The notes: generated by a model not told the origin, from the letters alone. A stretch of DNA of 64,000 nt from Porphyra umbilicalis (GCA_002049455.2 KV918814.1:62001-126000), one strand, 5' to 3'. Positions 22,011-34,785 are shown, numbered from the stretch's first letter. Numbers and translations are program-made.

Positions 22011-22151
22011 GGGGGCGGCGAGCGTTTTTCTTGTTTTTTTTTTTTTCGTACGGCAAGCGCGCGGGTGCGTATTCAGAGAGATTGCTGGTTTTTTTTTGCG
22101 TTGGTTTTGTTCTTCGTCTTGGGCTTGACCCCCCCCCCTGCTTTCCCCGCC

Positions 22152-23078
22152 CTACCCTTCCTCCTCCACCGCGCCGTGCGCCGGTCGTCTGCGGCACGCG
22201 CGCCGCATCGTCGCGACGGTCCCACACGGCTTGTCGGTGGCCGCCCGCGCCAGCCGCACGACGGCCGTGTCGCTCAGAGGGGCGGCGAGGCCGTTGGGGA
22301 CGGCCGACGTGGCGGCCGCGCGGCCGCCCGCCGCCCCGAAAATGCCGCCGCCGGCGGCCGCGCCGAGCCACGGGCCGGCAGCCGCCCCGGCCTCGGCCGC
22401 CGTCGCGCGGCCGCCGTGCGGCACGAGGCGGCCGTTGACGTGCACGGCGCGGCGGGCCCAGCGCGCACTTGGAGGCAGGGCAACCGCCGCCGCGACGGGC
22501 ACCACGGGGCACGCGCCCGGCGGCGCGGCCGCCCCACCCCGCCTGCGGGGGCGCCACCCAAACCACGGCCCCCTGCGTCGGCGGATGCAACCGCCGGCGG
22601 CGGCGCGGGCGCGCCGCGCCCCCACCACGCGGCCGCACGCGCCGCCGCGCGGGGCGCCGCGGCAGCGGCCCCGCCGCCGCCACCCCCGCCGCCGCCGCCG
22701 CCACCCCCGCCGTCGCCGCCGCCGCCGGGCCGCCGCCCGCGCCGCCGCGCCGCGGCCGCCGCCCCCGCCACTGGCCGCGCGCGGGCGCCGGCGCGGGCGC
22801 GCGGGCCGGCCGGGGTCTGGGAGTACGGTAGCCGCACCCCCCCCCCCCCCCCCCCCCCCCCTCGCCCGCCCCCCCTTTTCCGACGCGTCGCCGTCGCGGG
22901 GAATGGGCGGCGGCCTGCGGGTCGCCCCCCCCCCCCCCCCCACACCGCCGCGCCGCCGCCGACGCGGCGGCGGCTCGCGCCGCGGCGCGCCACGGCGGGG
23001 ATCCCCACGCCGCCCACGTGCAACGGGCACCGCCCGCCCCCATCGTCGCTGCAGGAAACAGCCTCGACAGACAGCCAT
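22152..23078 (-). CDS. Possible Ala/Gly-rich hypothetical protein
   Basis: An open minus-strand frame of 308 aa converges on the GATA gene. Only the C-terminal third reads like protein (RRAVHVNGRLVPHGG, SAVPNGLAAPLSDTAVVRLARAATDK). The N-terminal part is Arg/Gly low complexity crossed by C-runs at 22837-22860 and 22926-22940. Long frames are also open on the other strand, as expected at this base composition. I recognise no domain, and this may not be a gene. Confidence 0.25.
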   Translation of the reverse strand: MAVCRGCFLQRRWGRAVPVARGRRGDPRRGAPRREPPPRRRRRGGVGGGGGATRRPPPIPRDGDASEKGGRARGGGGGGGGAATVLPDPGRPARPRRRPRAASGGGGGRGAAARAAARRRRRRRGWRRRRRGWRRRGRCRGAPRGGACGRVVGARRARAAAGGCIRRRRGPWFGWRPRRRGGAAAPPGACPVVPVAAAVALPPSARWARRAVHVNGRLVPHGGRATAAEAGAAAGPWLGAAAGGGIFGAAGGRAAATSAVPNGLAAPLSDTAVVRLARAATDKPCGTVATMRRACRRRPAHGAVEEEG

Positions 23079-23752
23079 TCTGTTTGGGCGTCAGTTCCGA
23101 ACAAGCCTTCAACGGATGCGAAATGCGTTCGAAACCCGTTCGGGTGCATGGATCTGCGTCGCGAGTTCGGTGAAGAAACGGGCGGAGCAGCCGAAGCCAG
23201 CGGCATCTACCGTCGTGATTAGGGGTGCAGCCAAAAACGGCTTAGTGAAACGGAATGCAGGCCATGACCAGTGCAGAGCTCATTGAAAAAGCAGTACAAC
23301 TATGTTTGCCTGCACCTGAAGAATTGCAGCGTCCTGACTGCTCCATTGCCTACGGCGCCGCGGTTTGTCGCTACAAAAAAAGGCCACCGTTCTTTCTGTA
23401 CGATTCCCCGACTATACTAGCGTCACTGCTCGCGACGCGCCAACGGAGAGCGTGACGGACAGCGCAGCCAGAGGCGAACAGAACAATCTCACACCAGAGG
23501 AACCCGGCAGCGAACACTCAAAGAGAGAAAAAACAAACACGACCTCGATGCGCACGATATGGGGACGCGCCTGACGAGGGAGTTAAACCCCTCGCCGAAG
23601 CAAACAATCCGCACACAGCAGAGAGCAGGTAACACAAACAAACGAGGACAGACACAGGAGGAGACAGCGACCTGGCCAGCGCGAAACGACGGAGTCCTCG
23701 GAGCCGTTGAAACGCCTGATCGGCAGGCACGCACAGAGACAGTCGACGTACT

Positions 23753-26700
23753 TCAGCGGCGAGCGGCATAGTAGGCGTGCCACTGGGCGGCGTAGTCGTC
23801 GGTGACCGGACGAATCTCCTCGTCCTCTTCATTGTCCACGACAGCGTCTTGGCGCTGGCGCTCCGCCTCGCGCGCGGCCTGCGAACCGGGAAGGACCGGG
23901 ACACCGGTAGGCAGAGGCGCGAGACGCACGGCTTGAGGAGGAGTCGGAAGAATGACATCGGCCCGAGGCTCGGGGAGAGCCGTGCCAGGGGCTGCTGGCG
24001 CTATAGCAGGAAATGTCGGCGCAGATGCCGCTGCAGGAGCTGCAGCCACCACAGCCACGTCCGCGTCCACTAAATGACGACGGCCATTTGCGCCGTCGAG
24101 CAGCTGTAGGCCGTCGTGCACAACAGCGTCCTTGGGAAGAACGTCGTGAAGAAAGACGAGCTCGCGCTCGTAAAGGAAGCGATGGCCCTGGTTGAGCACC
24201 CCGTGCCCCACTGTGACCGGCGGCAGACCGGCGCGCGCACGGAGGTAGGAGCGCACCTTCAAAATCAGACCGAAACCATTGACAGACAACCACCACCAGT
24301 AGCTCACCAAGTGGAGCAACGCAAGCATGGCCAAAATAAAAAGAGAGTCAGTATCTGGCACGCAACGTCGCCGTCCAATTGCTATAGAACAGCAGCAGAA
24401 ACCTGGCAGGAGCCTGCCAGGACAGGAGCGCGCCGACAACAACAGCACAACGACAAGCACAACGAGTAGACATGCACCGCAGAAAACACAAACATACCCG
24501 GAAGGAGACGTTCGCAAAGTGCCCATACAAGCATCGGATGACACGCGAGGCCTTGTTGGGACCCGACCAGGTGACCATTGATGACGTCCCCTCAATTTCC
24601 TCGATCAACTTCGCCAACGCTTCCAGAATAGCCAGTCGGCCATGGGCGTCCGTGAAGAACGCGTCCTCCTGCAGCAGCTCTACACACTCGTCGCCGGACA
24701 GCTTCAGCACGCGCCGAGTAGAAGAAGCTGAGGACGAACTCCAACTGCCCATGCCCTTTTGCTCATGGATGTGCTTGACGAATGCGGCAACGGCGACAGA
24801 GGTCAGTGAGCCGTTGAGGTGGCCAAAGACGCGCTTGAGGTAGTGGTGGGCGACGACGAGTGCCATCCCCTTCGCGGGTTTGCGCACCGGCAGCATCACC
24901 TTCTGCTGCAGCTTCTCCATGGTGTCGGACTCTGAAGTCTTCATGACGCGAGCGGCCGCGCTCAGCATTTGCGCGTTGATGGTGACCGCAGAGGGATACA
25001 CCTCGGCCGAGGTAGAGGCCGTGCGGATCTCTGAAACGAGCGCCTCGAGGAGCAGCGCCTGTTCAAAGAGCAGCCAAAACAGTGTCAACAGACAAAGCAT
25101 CGAACGTGTCAGTTACCGTGACCACACCATGCCCGTCTACACTCCTGAGAGCGCGCCCTCGCGTCGCGTGTAACATTCAGTCAGGGCAAAAACTCCCGTC
25201 TTCATCCACACGTTCCAAGAGTCCAAGAGCCGTCCGTAAACATACCTTGATGTCACGAATGACAGTGGGCGAGTTGGTGTCGGCAGCATTGTCGGCACCA
25301 TCACCCGGGCGCGCTGCCGAAAGGCGGTCGCCGAGGTCGTTGAGCACACTCTCCAACCGCGTTAAGCGCTCCAGCACCACACCGTTACCTGACTCGGAAC
25401 CGTCGGAGGCGGCCGCGATGCCGTCCATTCTTCGCAGCGCCGAAGCAGACTGGGACTTCACGACGACGAGCTCCGCTCGTAGGCGCGTCAACTCGCGCCT
25501 CACGGACGAGAAGCCGTTCCGCACGGCTTGATGGAGGTCGTTGATGGTAGTCACCACCGGCTCGAGCTCCTGTTGAGAAGCTGGAGACGCAGCCGCTGCT
25601 GATGCGCGCGGGGCGCGTGCAGCACTCGAACGCCGACGCCGTGCCGACGGGCGGGCGTGTCCAGGCGACGCCGCCGGAGAAATGGGCGGCGTGATGTACG
25701 CCGCCACGAGCGCATCGTCGTCCATGCCACTGCTGCTTTCCTCTTCATCGTCAGCCGGTGGACGAGCGGGCGCATGTGCTCGCTGCACAGCAGTGGATCG
25801 AGAAGGCGGCGGCGGGGGGGGGGTAGCGGCGCGCGGCCATGAAGCACCAGCGCTGGCACCCGCGGGCCCATGGCCGTACGGCAGGGGTGGAGCCGCACCT
25901 GCGGGTGGAAGACCACGTGCCGCCGGTGAAATCTGAGAGGCATCAAGCACGGCCTGCGCCTGAGGAAACCAAAAGGCCGCCGGGAAGATGCGTGGATGGC
26001 GGCTGCGCGCGGCCAGCTGCTCAGCCAACTCATTGGCCGCATCGTCCACACGTACTGCGGGGGGCACCGCGGCTGCCGTGCCCGTGTCCGCGTGCTGCGG
26101 CGGATCTGAGCGCTTGCCAAGAATGCTCGTAGCCCGTTGCTCAGCGCCGTCCGTTGCCGCTGACGCCGCTGCTGCCGTGACCGACACGGGCCCAGGCGCT
26201 GCACTGCTTGCCGCCACAGTTGTCGATGATCCAGGAACAGAGACAGGACCGTAGAACGGGTAACGCTGTGGACGACCAGGCATAGTCACAGCCGAAGGTG
26301 TAGTCACCGGAAGACCCGCATTGTCCGGGACAGTCGTGTTGCTCTCGTCCGCACGCAGGTCGTCGCTGCTCGCAACCGCCACCGGCGCCAGACCGACAGC
26401 AGCGTCGCCGTTGTCATCCGCCACATTGGCGACAGCCGTGTCGATTTCAGCGACGTTTGCGACCGCGAGAACGCCGCCGTCATTTTCGACTTCATCAGCA
26501 CCCACTTTGCCGCCGGACTCGTCGTCAGATGCAGGAGCGGGCGGAGCCGTCGGCAGATCCGCGCGCCAGCCGGTCACTTGCATTACTGCCGCCTTGCGCA
26601 CAAAACCCCGGCGTGGCACGCGCGGAAGGCTCCGGTACTTGTCTGTCCGGAACGGCGAGCGTTGCGACGGTGGCACTGCCATCGTGCGCGGATCACAGGG

Positions 26701-28314
26701 AGCCATCGGCGCCCCGGTCACGGATTGCTCTGCCCCAGACATAACAGGGAACGAGATGAGGTTCGACTTTGCGGGTGCCGCCGCCTGCCGTCCGGCCTTG
26801 CCAGGGGCGGAAGGTGCAGCAACATGTGCAGGTGCAGGCGGCCAAGGCATCTGCAGCTGCTTCTCGCGAGCAGCAATGATGGAAGAAACGACAGCTTCGC
26901 GTTCACGGTTGGCCGCACGCGCGCGAGCCATGACCTCTACGCGAACGGCCTCGGCGGCGTCAGCTAGCGTCATCTGCCGGCCGCCCGACGCCGCCCCGAC
27001 AACAAAAGCCGCCTGGCGCACAGACGCCTTTCCGTTCGCACCGCCCGATGACGCACCGCCGCTGGACGCCATGCCACCCCCCGAAGCCGCCCCACCGCCC
27101 AACGCCACACGGCCGCCCGACGTCGCCCCACCGCCCGACGTCACACGGCCGCCCGACGTCGCACCGCCGCCCGACGACGCACCGCCGCCGGACGCCATGC
27201 CACCGCCCGAAGCCGCCCCACCGCCCGACGCCACACGGCCGCCCGACGTCGCCCCACCGCCCGACGACGCACGACCGCCCGACGACGCACTACCGCCCGA
27301 CGCCGCACAACCACCCGTCGCCACACCACCCCCCATCGCCACACCACCGCCCGACGCCATGCCACCGCCCAACGCCGCGGCACCGCCCGACGCCGCACCA
27401 CCGCCCGAATACGAGCCGAAAACCAAAGCCGCCTTGTGTACAGCCGCCTTTCCGCCCGCGCCGCCCGACGCCACACGGCCGCCCGACGCCACACCACCCC
27501 CCGTCGCCACACCACCGCCCGACGCCATGCCACCGCCCGACGCCGCGGCACCGCCCGACGCCGCACCACCGCCCGAATACGAGCCGAAAACCAAAGCCGC
27601 CTTGTGTACAGCCGCCTTCTCGCCCGCGCCGCCCGACGCCACACGGCCGCCCGACGCCGCACCACCCCCCGTCGCCACACCACCGCCCGACGCCATGCCA
27701 CCGCCCGACGCCGCACCACCGCCCGACGCCGCACCACCGCCCGAATACGAGCCGAAAACCACAGCCGCCTTGTGTACAGCCGCCTTTCCGCCCGCGCTGC
27801 CCGACGCCACATGCCCGCCCGACGCCGCACCACCGCCCGTCGCCACACCACCGCCCGACGCCGCACCACCGCCCGACGCCGCAGTGTCGACCGACGTCTT
27901 CTCATCTTTGCGGCCCGACACCGACTGAGCGATATCCTTTTCAAGGAGCTCCGTCTTGACGAGCGAAGCCGCAGCGCGAGCGGCCTCTGCTTCCTCCTCG
28001 AGAACCTCCATCTTCTGCTCAAAGAGCGCAACGCCCAGTGCGCCACCGAACTTCAGCAACGGCGGCGGCGGACCGGCACGCGCGGGGCTAGAAGCGGACG
28101 CCGGAGTAACTCCCGTCCATGACACCGGGTTGTCTACGTCGATCGGTTCCTTGGCGTGACGCAGGGACTGGAACGCGGCTTCCTCCGTTGACGGCTCGCC
28201 GCCACCGTCACAATAGAGTGCATCGACGTCGATGATGTCGAGCTTGGCGGGACTCTTGCGGCTCGGGCCCGACACGTAGCCGTCACTGGAGTTGTCAGAG
28301 CCCGGGAGCCCCAT
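23753..28314 (-). CDS. Three-exon Gly/Ala/Ser-repeat protein with coiled coil, function unknown
   Basis: The exons are 28314-25246, 25058-24498 and probably 24256-23753. Both donors are AAG/CGG followed by GTATGT; the acceptors are GAACAG and, less surely, TTGAAG. All junctions are phase 0, giving about 1377 aa. The N-terminus is acidic (DIIDVDALYCDGGGEPSTEE). Residues ~140-420 are tandem units of the type ASGGGMASGGGVATGG. A Pro/Ala-rich region follows, then a coiled coil near residues 910-1000 (LHQAVRNGFSSVRRELTRLR). Exon 2 is well-ordered helical sequence (KGMALVVAHHYLKRVFGHLN). The tail is acidic (NEEDEEIRPVTDDY). I recognise no domain. Its divergent placement to a transposase suggests an accessory transposon protein (TNPA-like role), which is inference. 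Confidence 0.7.
27040..27890 (-). repeat. Coding tandem repeat with 168-bp higher-order unit
   Basis: Short units encoding (A/V/M)xSGGG and (A/V)xGGG are repeated dozens of times. Over them lies a higher-order repeat: the segment read on the plus strand as GAATACGAGCCGAAAAC starts at 27407, 27575 and 27743, exactly 168 bases apart. Each 56-residue unit carries KAAVHKAA(L/V)VFGSYSGGGAAS. The near-identity of copies points to recent expansion. Confidence 0.85.
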
Positions 28315-28461
28315 GGCCCCAAACGACCACCGACAGCACCACGGGAGAGGGAGTGTGCAAGAGTAATCGAACGCGCAACACGCAGCGAAAAACGTTGGAC
28401 AGCAGTACAGGTCGACGAAGCATTAGCACGGAGACCAAACCCCGGGTGACCACAACACCTG

Positions 28462-28469
28462 TATATATA
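28462..28469 (-). promoter_or_regulatory. TATA box of the repeat-protein gene
   Basis: TATATATA inside the palindrome CTGTATATATACAG lies about 148 bases upstream of the ATG at 28314 on the minus strand. It is the clearest TATA motif in the window. Confidence 0.5.
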
Positions 28470-30784
28470 CAGTCGGCGGAAGCAGGCGGGACACCCCACC
28501 CGTCACTACCTCACCGACACCCCTAGACAGGCGCGCAACCCACGAACTGCAAACAGCGTGTGAGAGATGCATCCAGGCATGCCGAAAGGCGTTGGGTCAT
28601 GCCCAAAGCGGTGCACGTAGAGATAACCACACTTACAAAGTCTAGGGAACCAGGACGATACGATCAGCACGGGCCTAAGGCCGTGCCATCGGCGGCGCAC
28701 CCAGTTGCAGGACATCCGTGCAGCCACTGGGCGGACTGCCACACATGTGATACCTGCATGCCAGCGCCGACATGCCGGCGACCGGCAACCGACTGGGAGG
28801 CGAAGCACCGGTGCGCTAAGCCACGACCACCTGCCATACGGACCCGACATACGAGACAAAGTCGCCAGCCGTCACCCACAGAGCAGCAAAACAAATCCGC
28901 GCATCAAAACGACCGCAAACGTGAAAGCTAGCCGCTGGTAACGTCAGTGACAGGCCGGCCGTGTGTCGGTCCTCCACCGGACACGCGGTCGTCGGCTACG
29001 CGTAGACGCCAGGAGACCGGGTAGAGCCACAGCGGACGGTGGGACCACCAGCGCTGTCCCGAAAGCGGACATCCACCAACTCCTGGAAGCGTAGAAGTGT
29101 GCCACAGAGTGATGGGCATGCGCCCAGAGTACGGACGTGCGGCGGGGTGGGCGTCGCAGAGAGGTGCGAGGAGGTCTATGGCGCCGCTTCGGGCGCTGGC
29201 TTCCCGGGGCCGTTTGCGGCGCGTGCTCGGTCCAGTAACGTACGAAAAATGGGGCTCGGCCGGGCTCCAGGGTCCTAGAGGACCTCGCGGACAGAGAGTG
29301 GTGGTCCCGAGAAGCGGGGGGGGGGGGGAGGGGGTCGGCAATGACGGGAGTGGTGAACGTGGGTGGCGTGTAGCATGCGGCGACGGAGGATCCGCTGTGC
29401 GCGTGGGAAGGGCTGGACGTGTGCCTGCAGGACGGCCTTTGCAACAGGAATGGAAATCGTCAGTGTTATATGAAATGCCTGTCGATTCCCGCGTTTCAAC
29501 AGACGGGAGGATCGATTCGCGGCGTGCTTCGTAAATTAAAGCATATCGCGCACCAATGAGATTGTGTGTAGGGAACTCTTAGACAGATCTGTGCTGGTCC
29601 AACACAGACTTCACGCTGTGATTGCCAAGCAATTGGCTATAATTGATGGTGACACCTCCGTTCCGCATGGCCCTGTTGGCCCTGCGGACAAGCTCGCAAC
29701 CGGCCGAGGCAACGACGAGGGAAGATGTGGTATGCACAACTGGCCGGGAGTGTCGTACCCCGTCCTGTGGCCCAACTCCGTACCGGCTCATGAAGAGTCC
29801 CTTCAGGGGCATTGAACCGAAGACGTACGTTTCCGTTTTCTCCTTTGGCGCCATCGCCGGTTCGGGACACGAGCCTGCCCGACACGGCGCGCGGATGCTG
29901 TTGGCCTCACCGTTACCCGTCTACCAGAACTTGACCGTCTCCCTGTTGTTACTTGATGTCTAACCCTTTCGCGCGCACAGGCTATCCACCCCACCACCCT
30001 TTCCCTCGTGGTGCGTTTTCGTTGCCACTCTTTGCCGCTCAATATTGTCGCGGCTGACGCGGTGCGGGCACCACTGCCGTACTCGGTCCTCACCGTAGCC
30101 GAGCTGCTCCACAAGTGACATTCTCCCTCCCCTTACCCCGCCTGCCCACTTTCTCGCTGACCCCACCTTTCCCCACCCCGTCCATGTCGCAAGACGAATT
30201 GGTGACATCACCGCCGCCGCCGCCGCCACCACCACCGCCGCAGAGGCTGCCGCCCCCGCCTCCGTCACCACGTCCACTACCACCGCCGCCGCCGCCGTCA
30301 CCACCACCGCCGCAGACGCCATCACGCCGCCACCGCCACCTCGGCCACCGCCACCCCCGCCGCAGACGTTGCCGCCGTTGCTGCCCCCGCGCCGGTGCGA
30401 GCACCATCACCGGTGCCGCCGGCGTCCGAACCGCCGCCGGCAGCGACGACGTTAGGCGTGTCGTGATAGCTGTTATCTTCACTCTCAGCCTCGGCGCCAT
30501 CGCCCGTGTAGTGCTCAACTGTCGACGTGCCGCTCCTTTATTGTGTCGTGCACAGTACGTTGAGGCGCATCTGTCTGTTGCTTGCACCTCACGAGATTGA
30601 CAAGGGCGCCTTACCACTGCGACAGCGCTCGTACATGTGGTCAGCGTGATTGCTTTGGAATGCTGCAGACGGACCACACCTCGGCGACTGACCACTGACC
30701 TAGTTTGTGCTTTCGCCTCTCTTTGCTACCGCGCTGTACGCCCTCGCGACCTGATGCTGCACTTGTCATCGTGCGCACGTAGTG
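28470..30784. other. Divergent spacer between the repeat-protein gene and the transposase gene
   Basis: About 2.3 kb without a gene I can support. It contains a (CCGCCA)n-like low-complexity tract at 30210-30370 that opens a Pro-rich frame from an ATG at 30184. Otherwise there are only short open frames. Confidence 0.4.
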
Positions 30785-33700
30785 ATGGACGACAGGGATG
30801 ACACGCAATCCGATGCGCGCTGGCTGTGTTGGCATTGCACCCGGGTTCTTCCTACTAGAAGCAGTCGCACGCGCCACATGACAATGAGGCACCCGACTAG
30901 TAACCGGCTCGTGCCACCGTCGGGGTTCGTCGAATTGCACCTGCGGCTCCGAGACGCCCGACAGCGGGCGGTTTCAGCGGCAGCGGACCTGCCCATGCCG
31001 CGACAGAAAGCTGACGCTGTTGGGAGCGGCGCGCACCCCCCTCATACATCGCGTGGTACCATGACCGCGCTCCTGAGCGACGCCCCTGGGAGCCACTTCG
31101 ACGGCACCGGGTTCGGTGTCGTCAGCGTGCCAACGGACGGTTTTGTGCGCGGGACGCTACCGGTGCGTCGGCCCCGAACGGTGTTTCAGACCTCCACGGC
31201 CGCGCGCATCAGGGCGTACTATGAGGCCATGCCAGAGGCAACAAGAACGCGTCGTCTTGTACCACCGTCTATCGGACGGCGGCCGTCTTCGTTCGACACG
31301 CCGCTTTTGCGCGAGGCACTTAAGTTCGCCCTCCGCGCCGGTGGTGCTGGGCTATCTCAAGCCGACCAACGGTGGTACGTGTCTCTCCTCCTCATGGCAG
31401 AGGGGAGTGGTTCCGCTTCTCGGCGCCGCGGTGCTCAAGAGCGCAAGCGTCGACGCCAATCTGCGGTTGACCGTGTTGTCGGTGTGACTCCTCAAGGAGT
31501 TCCCACCACGTCTGTGAGCACACCGTCCGACGAGGACGGGAGAGCGAGGCGGAGGTGGAAGGGGAGATTGCACGCGCATTCGGCTCGAAGGATGCATTCG
31601 TGAGCGCTGTCCGGGGTGAGCAACGGCGTGTGCTCTCGAAGCTGGGGTGGGAAGTGACACCGCTAGAGGTGGAGGGTGTCACACACCTCTTCTACTCAAG
31701 GGATTTGCTCCACGTCTGTCTGGATCTACTGCGGGACGCCGCACACTTGCAGTTATGGGGAGAGCGGCTTGGCTTAGCACCCGACGGGACGCGTTTTCGA
31801 TCCGACATGCTTGACAGCGACCTGTTCCTGGCCGAGGAGGTGCACGTGCGCGGTCGGCACGGGGCACTCGCCTTCGTGTTGGCGGTGCAGCTGTTCATCG
31901 ACGAGGCCGTCGTTTCCTGGTCGGGAGCACACTACATGTTCCCCATCCGGGCACGTGTGCTCAACGTACGTGACCGGGCGGTGCAGTGGGTGACCGTCGG
32001 CCACGTGCCTCACGTCGGCAAGCCTGTTGCCCGCACGGCGGCGGCTCGTCGCCGTGCCAGCGACGCTCGCAATGGATTATTGCAGCGGTGTCTTGCGGTT
32101 CTTCTGCGTCGCTTTGTCGGCGCCAGCCAAACTGGTGCGACTGTGTACTTCCCCGGGCGCCAGACCTTGACGGCGGTTCCACGCCTTCTGGGCCTCGTCG
32201 CCGACCGGCTCGGCGAGCGGTCGGTCGTTTGCCTCATGGGAAACGCATGCGAGTTCTTTTGCTCACATTGTGTCGTCCGACGCGACGTGGCGGGCGGACC
32301 GGCGGGAGTGGGCGCACCGGGACGTGACGTCACTGCCATTCTAGACGCGCAGCTTGACGGCGCCATCACTCGCGACCGCGATCCTAAGCCGTCGCTGCGC
32401 AACCAGCTCCGAACTGAGCATAGCGCTCTTGCTTTCGTACCTGTAAATGCAGCCGTGTGGGGCCTCGCGACGGACAGCCGGCAGCTGTACGCGATCATCT
32501 CCTTGGACCTTCTACATGTGTGGAAACTCGGGGTGGTGCGGATGGTCACGCAGCGCTTTCCATCCTTTCTGCGCGTGGCGTGTGACGGCCGTGACGCGCG
32601 CTTGGGCCCTGCTGCAGACACACTCGAGGCGCTGAACCTACGAGCCTGGGAGATGGGGCACCTCAACGTGCCTTCTCCGACCCCGCCGGGGTAAGTTTTC
32701 CTTGGTGTTTTCTCGGTGTTTTCCGTCACTCCGCTTCCCCGCCGTAGCTTTTCTTGTGTGCCACAGCTTGTGCTCCTTTGTAACAGTGCCTAACTGATGC
32801 ATAGACGGCGCCGACGGTACCCGCTCTTGTGTTGCATCTGCTCTTGGTCCGAGCTGTTTCTCTCAACAGGTTCTTTGTCCCTCCTACAGAAAAACAACTG
32901 CAAATGACCGGACGGCTGTGGCGCCACGGTCTGTGTGTCATGCCACACATGATTGCTGGTGTAGGCGGGCCGGCCGAGGGACAAGTAGTGCGGCACCTGG
33001 ACGCCGCGCCGACGAGAGTGGCTACGGCCCAGGCCCGTTATTCTCATGCTCACGAGGAGCTCGACGACGGGCATGGCCCTGACGGCGGCGGGCTTGAAGC
33101 TGCCGACGAGGTGCTTCCTGACCCTGTCGTTCCAGACGTCGTGTCTTCCCCCAAGTACAGGCGCCTATTCGGTGACCTGCCGCTTCACAGGGCCGTGCTG
33201 GAGGTCTTTTGTCGCATGGCGGCGCTTGAAGGTCGCCTGGTGGGTGACAATATGGCTGACACGGTGCGCATGTCTGAGCAGCAGATGCGCGCGTTGGCGG
33301 ACGAGGCCAGGGTCTTCATCATTGACTACGTCGACCTTCTGTTTGGCCCAGCGCACACAACAAAGGCGCACCGGATGGCCAATCACTTGTTGGCGGCATT
33401 GCTGGCCAACGGCAACTTGTGGGAGGGCGACACTAGCGAGAACGAGGCCTTGCACGGCCCGTGCAAACGGATGTACGCCAGGACCAACAAGCGCGGACCC
33501 AGCATCGTCCTGCAAATGATGCGGGCGGCCGAGACGCAAGCAGAGGTGCTGCGGGAGCTGCGGGAGCAGGAGACCGAGGACGCTGGAGGCGACGACGGCA
33601 TCTACGACATACTCGAGGAGTTTGCGCACGGCGCCGGCGCCGCCGCATCGTCGGATATGCCGCTGGCGAGGTCCCACCGGGGCCGACGGACGCGCATCGC

Positions 33701-34277
33701 TGGCGTGGAACAGATACCCGGCTTGTCTGGCCTGGGAGAGTTGTTGGGAAGGGGCCCAAGCTGCTCCTTGGTTGTGTCCACCTCGTTCACGTTCAACTGC
33801 ACATTCGAGTGGGGCGCCGCCTCAGTGGTGCAGACGGCATGTGCATCGGACTCCTACCTCGGCAAGCCAAGATACGACCACCTCTGGTACACCAACTCGA
33901 GCGGCCAAAGATGTTTGGGCTGGCTGAGACTCGTGGTCCGTGCACTCGGCGGCGTTGTGGACGACTTTGCCGTTGTTTGGCGCATGGAGGAGGTGCCCTC
34001 TATACCCCAGTGCTCCTTGACGCGGTGGGGTTGCAAAAGGGTGGCGTGGTGTTTTGAGAGCGTTGGAGCGGAGTGGCCTGTCCTGGCTCGCGTTCCACTG
34101 TCAAGTGTGCGAAGGGTCGAGCACGTCGTACCTGACTTCCAAGACCTCGGTGACCGGCACGGCCTGCGCGCTGTGCCCTCGAACACCCCGGACACTGCTG
34201 GCGAGCGTCACGCCGCACGTTTCTTCACGAACGCATTCCACCCTTTTACTTCCCGTGCTCTCAATCCGAGCAGCTGA
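30785..34277 (+). CDS. Plavaka/CACTA-like transposase, three exons
   Basis: The proposed exons are 30785-31374, 31497-32690 and 32870-34277. Intron 1 is GTACGT..CTCAAG (122 bases) and intron 2 is GTAAGT..CAACAG (179 bases); phases match at both, giving about 1063 aa. The N-terminus has a C2H2-like finger (CWHC..RTRHMTMRH). The middle has an Asp-bearing core (VQLFIDEAVVSWSGAHYMFP, then GHVPHVGK), a Cys pair after a hydrophobic strand (CEFFCSHCVVRRD), and ISLDLLHVWKLGVV. The late region has NMADTVRMSEQQMRAL and SENEALHGPCKRM. This order resembles Plavaka and TNP2-type transposases of the CACTA superfamily. No stop interrupts the spliced frame, so it may be intact. TE-family assignment is from motif order only; a KDZ-like family is the alternative. 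Intron 1 is the less certain one. Confidence 0.6.
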
Positions 34278-34716
34278 TGCGCGGGTCATTCTGGCGGGAC
34301 GAGCAGCGCAACGCTTACGTCGTGCAGACGCTTCCTTGGTGGCCGGTGCTGGTACTCGCGGCTGCGTTGGCGACGGGTCGGTTGGCGGGTGCCAGCTTCT
34401 GGGTTGGCCGCGGGGCGGTGGGGTGCTGGTGGGGCTGTCTGGTGGGGCTGCGTGGAGGTGGGCACCCTTGGGCGAGTGCGCCGCTTGCGGCGGGTGTTGA
34501 TGACGGGTGTTGGCGGTGGCCGCTGCCGCCGCCACTACCACTGTCATTATCACTGCCGCTGCCGCGACTGCCACCACTTCCACCACCGCTGGCACCGCTG
34601 TGGTGCAACAGCGGCGACGACGGACCGTTTGGCGCCGACCGCACCACGCCGCCGCCGCCAGGCGTGCTTGCTGCCGCCACCCCGCAGCCACCGCCACCGA
34701 CGCCCACCACCTGCGG

Positions 34717-34785
34717 CGGCAGCGGCGGCGGCGGCAGCGGCGGCGGCGGCAGCGGCGGCGGCGGCAGCGGCGGCGGCGGCGGGTG
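34717..34785. repeat. GGC microsatellite with 15-base period
   Basis: GGCGGC triplets are interrupted by CAG about every 15 bases (AGCGGCGGCGGCGGC units), four to five copies. Both strands are open through it. Confidence 0.7.

Noticed and set aside
21373-23112. 579-residue minus-strand open frame
   Set aside because: Arg/Pro/Ala composition only; its left part is antisense to helical coding sequence of the GATA gene.
26321-27928. 535-residue plus-strand open frame rich in PPPDA repeats
   Set aside because: Exact antisense of the Gly/Ala/Ser repeat gene; the minus strand has promoter, introns and ordered domains.
30184-30600. Pro-rich plus-strand frame with a C-terminal hydrophobic segment (MSQDELVTS start)
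   Set aside because: Built on a CCGCCA microsatellite; a tail-anchored protein is conceivable but nothing else supports it.
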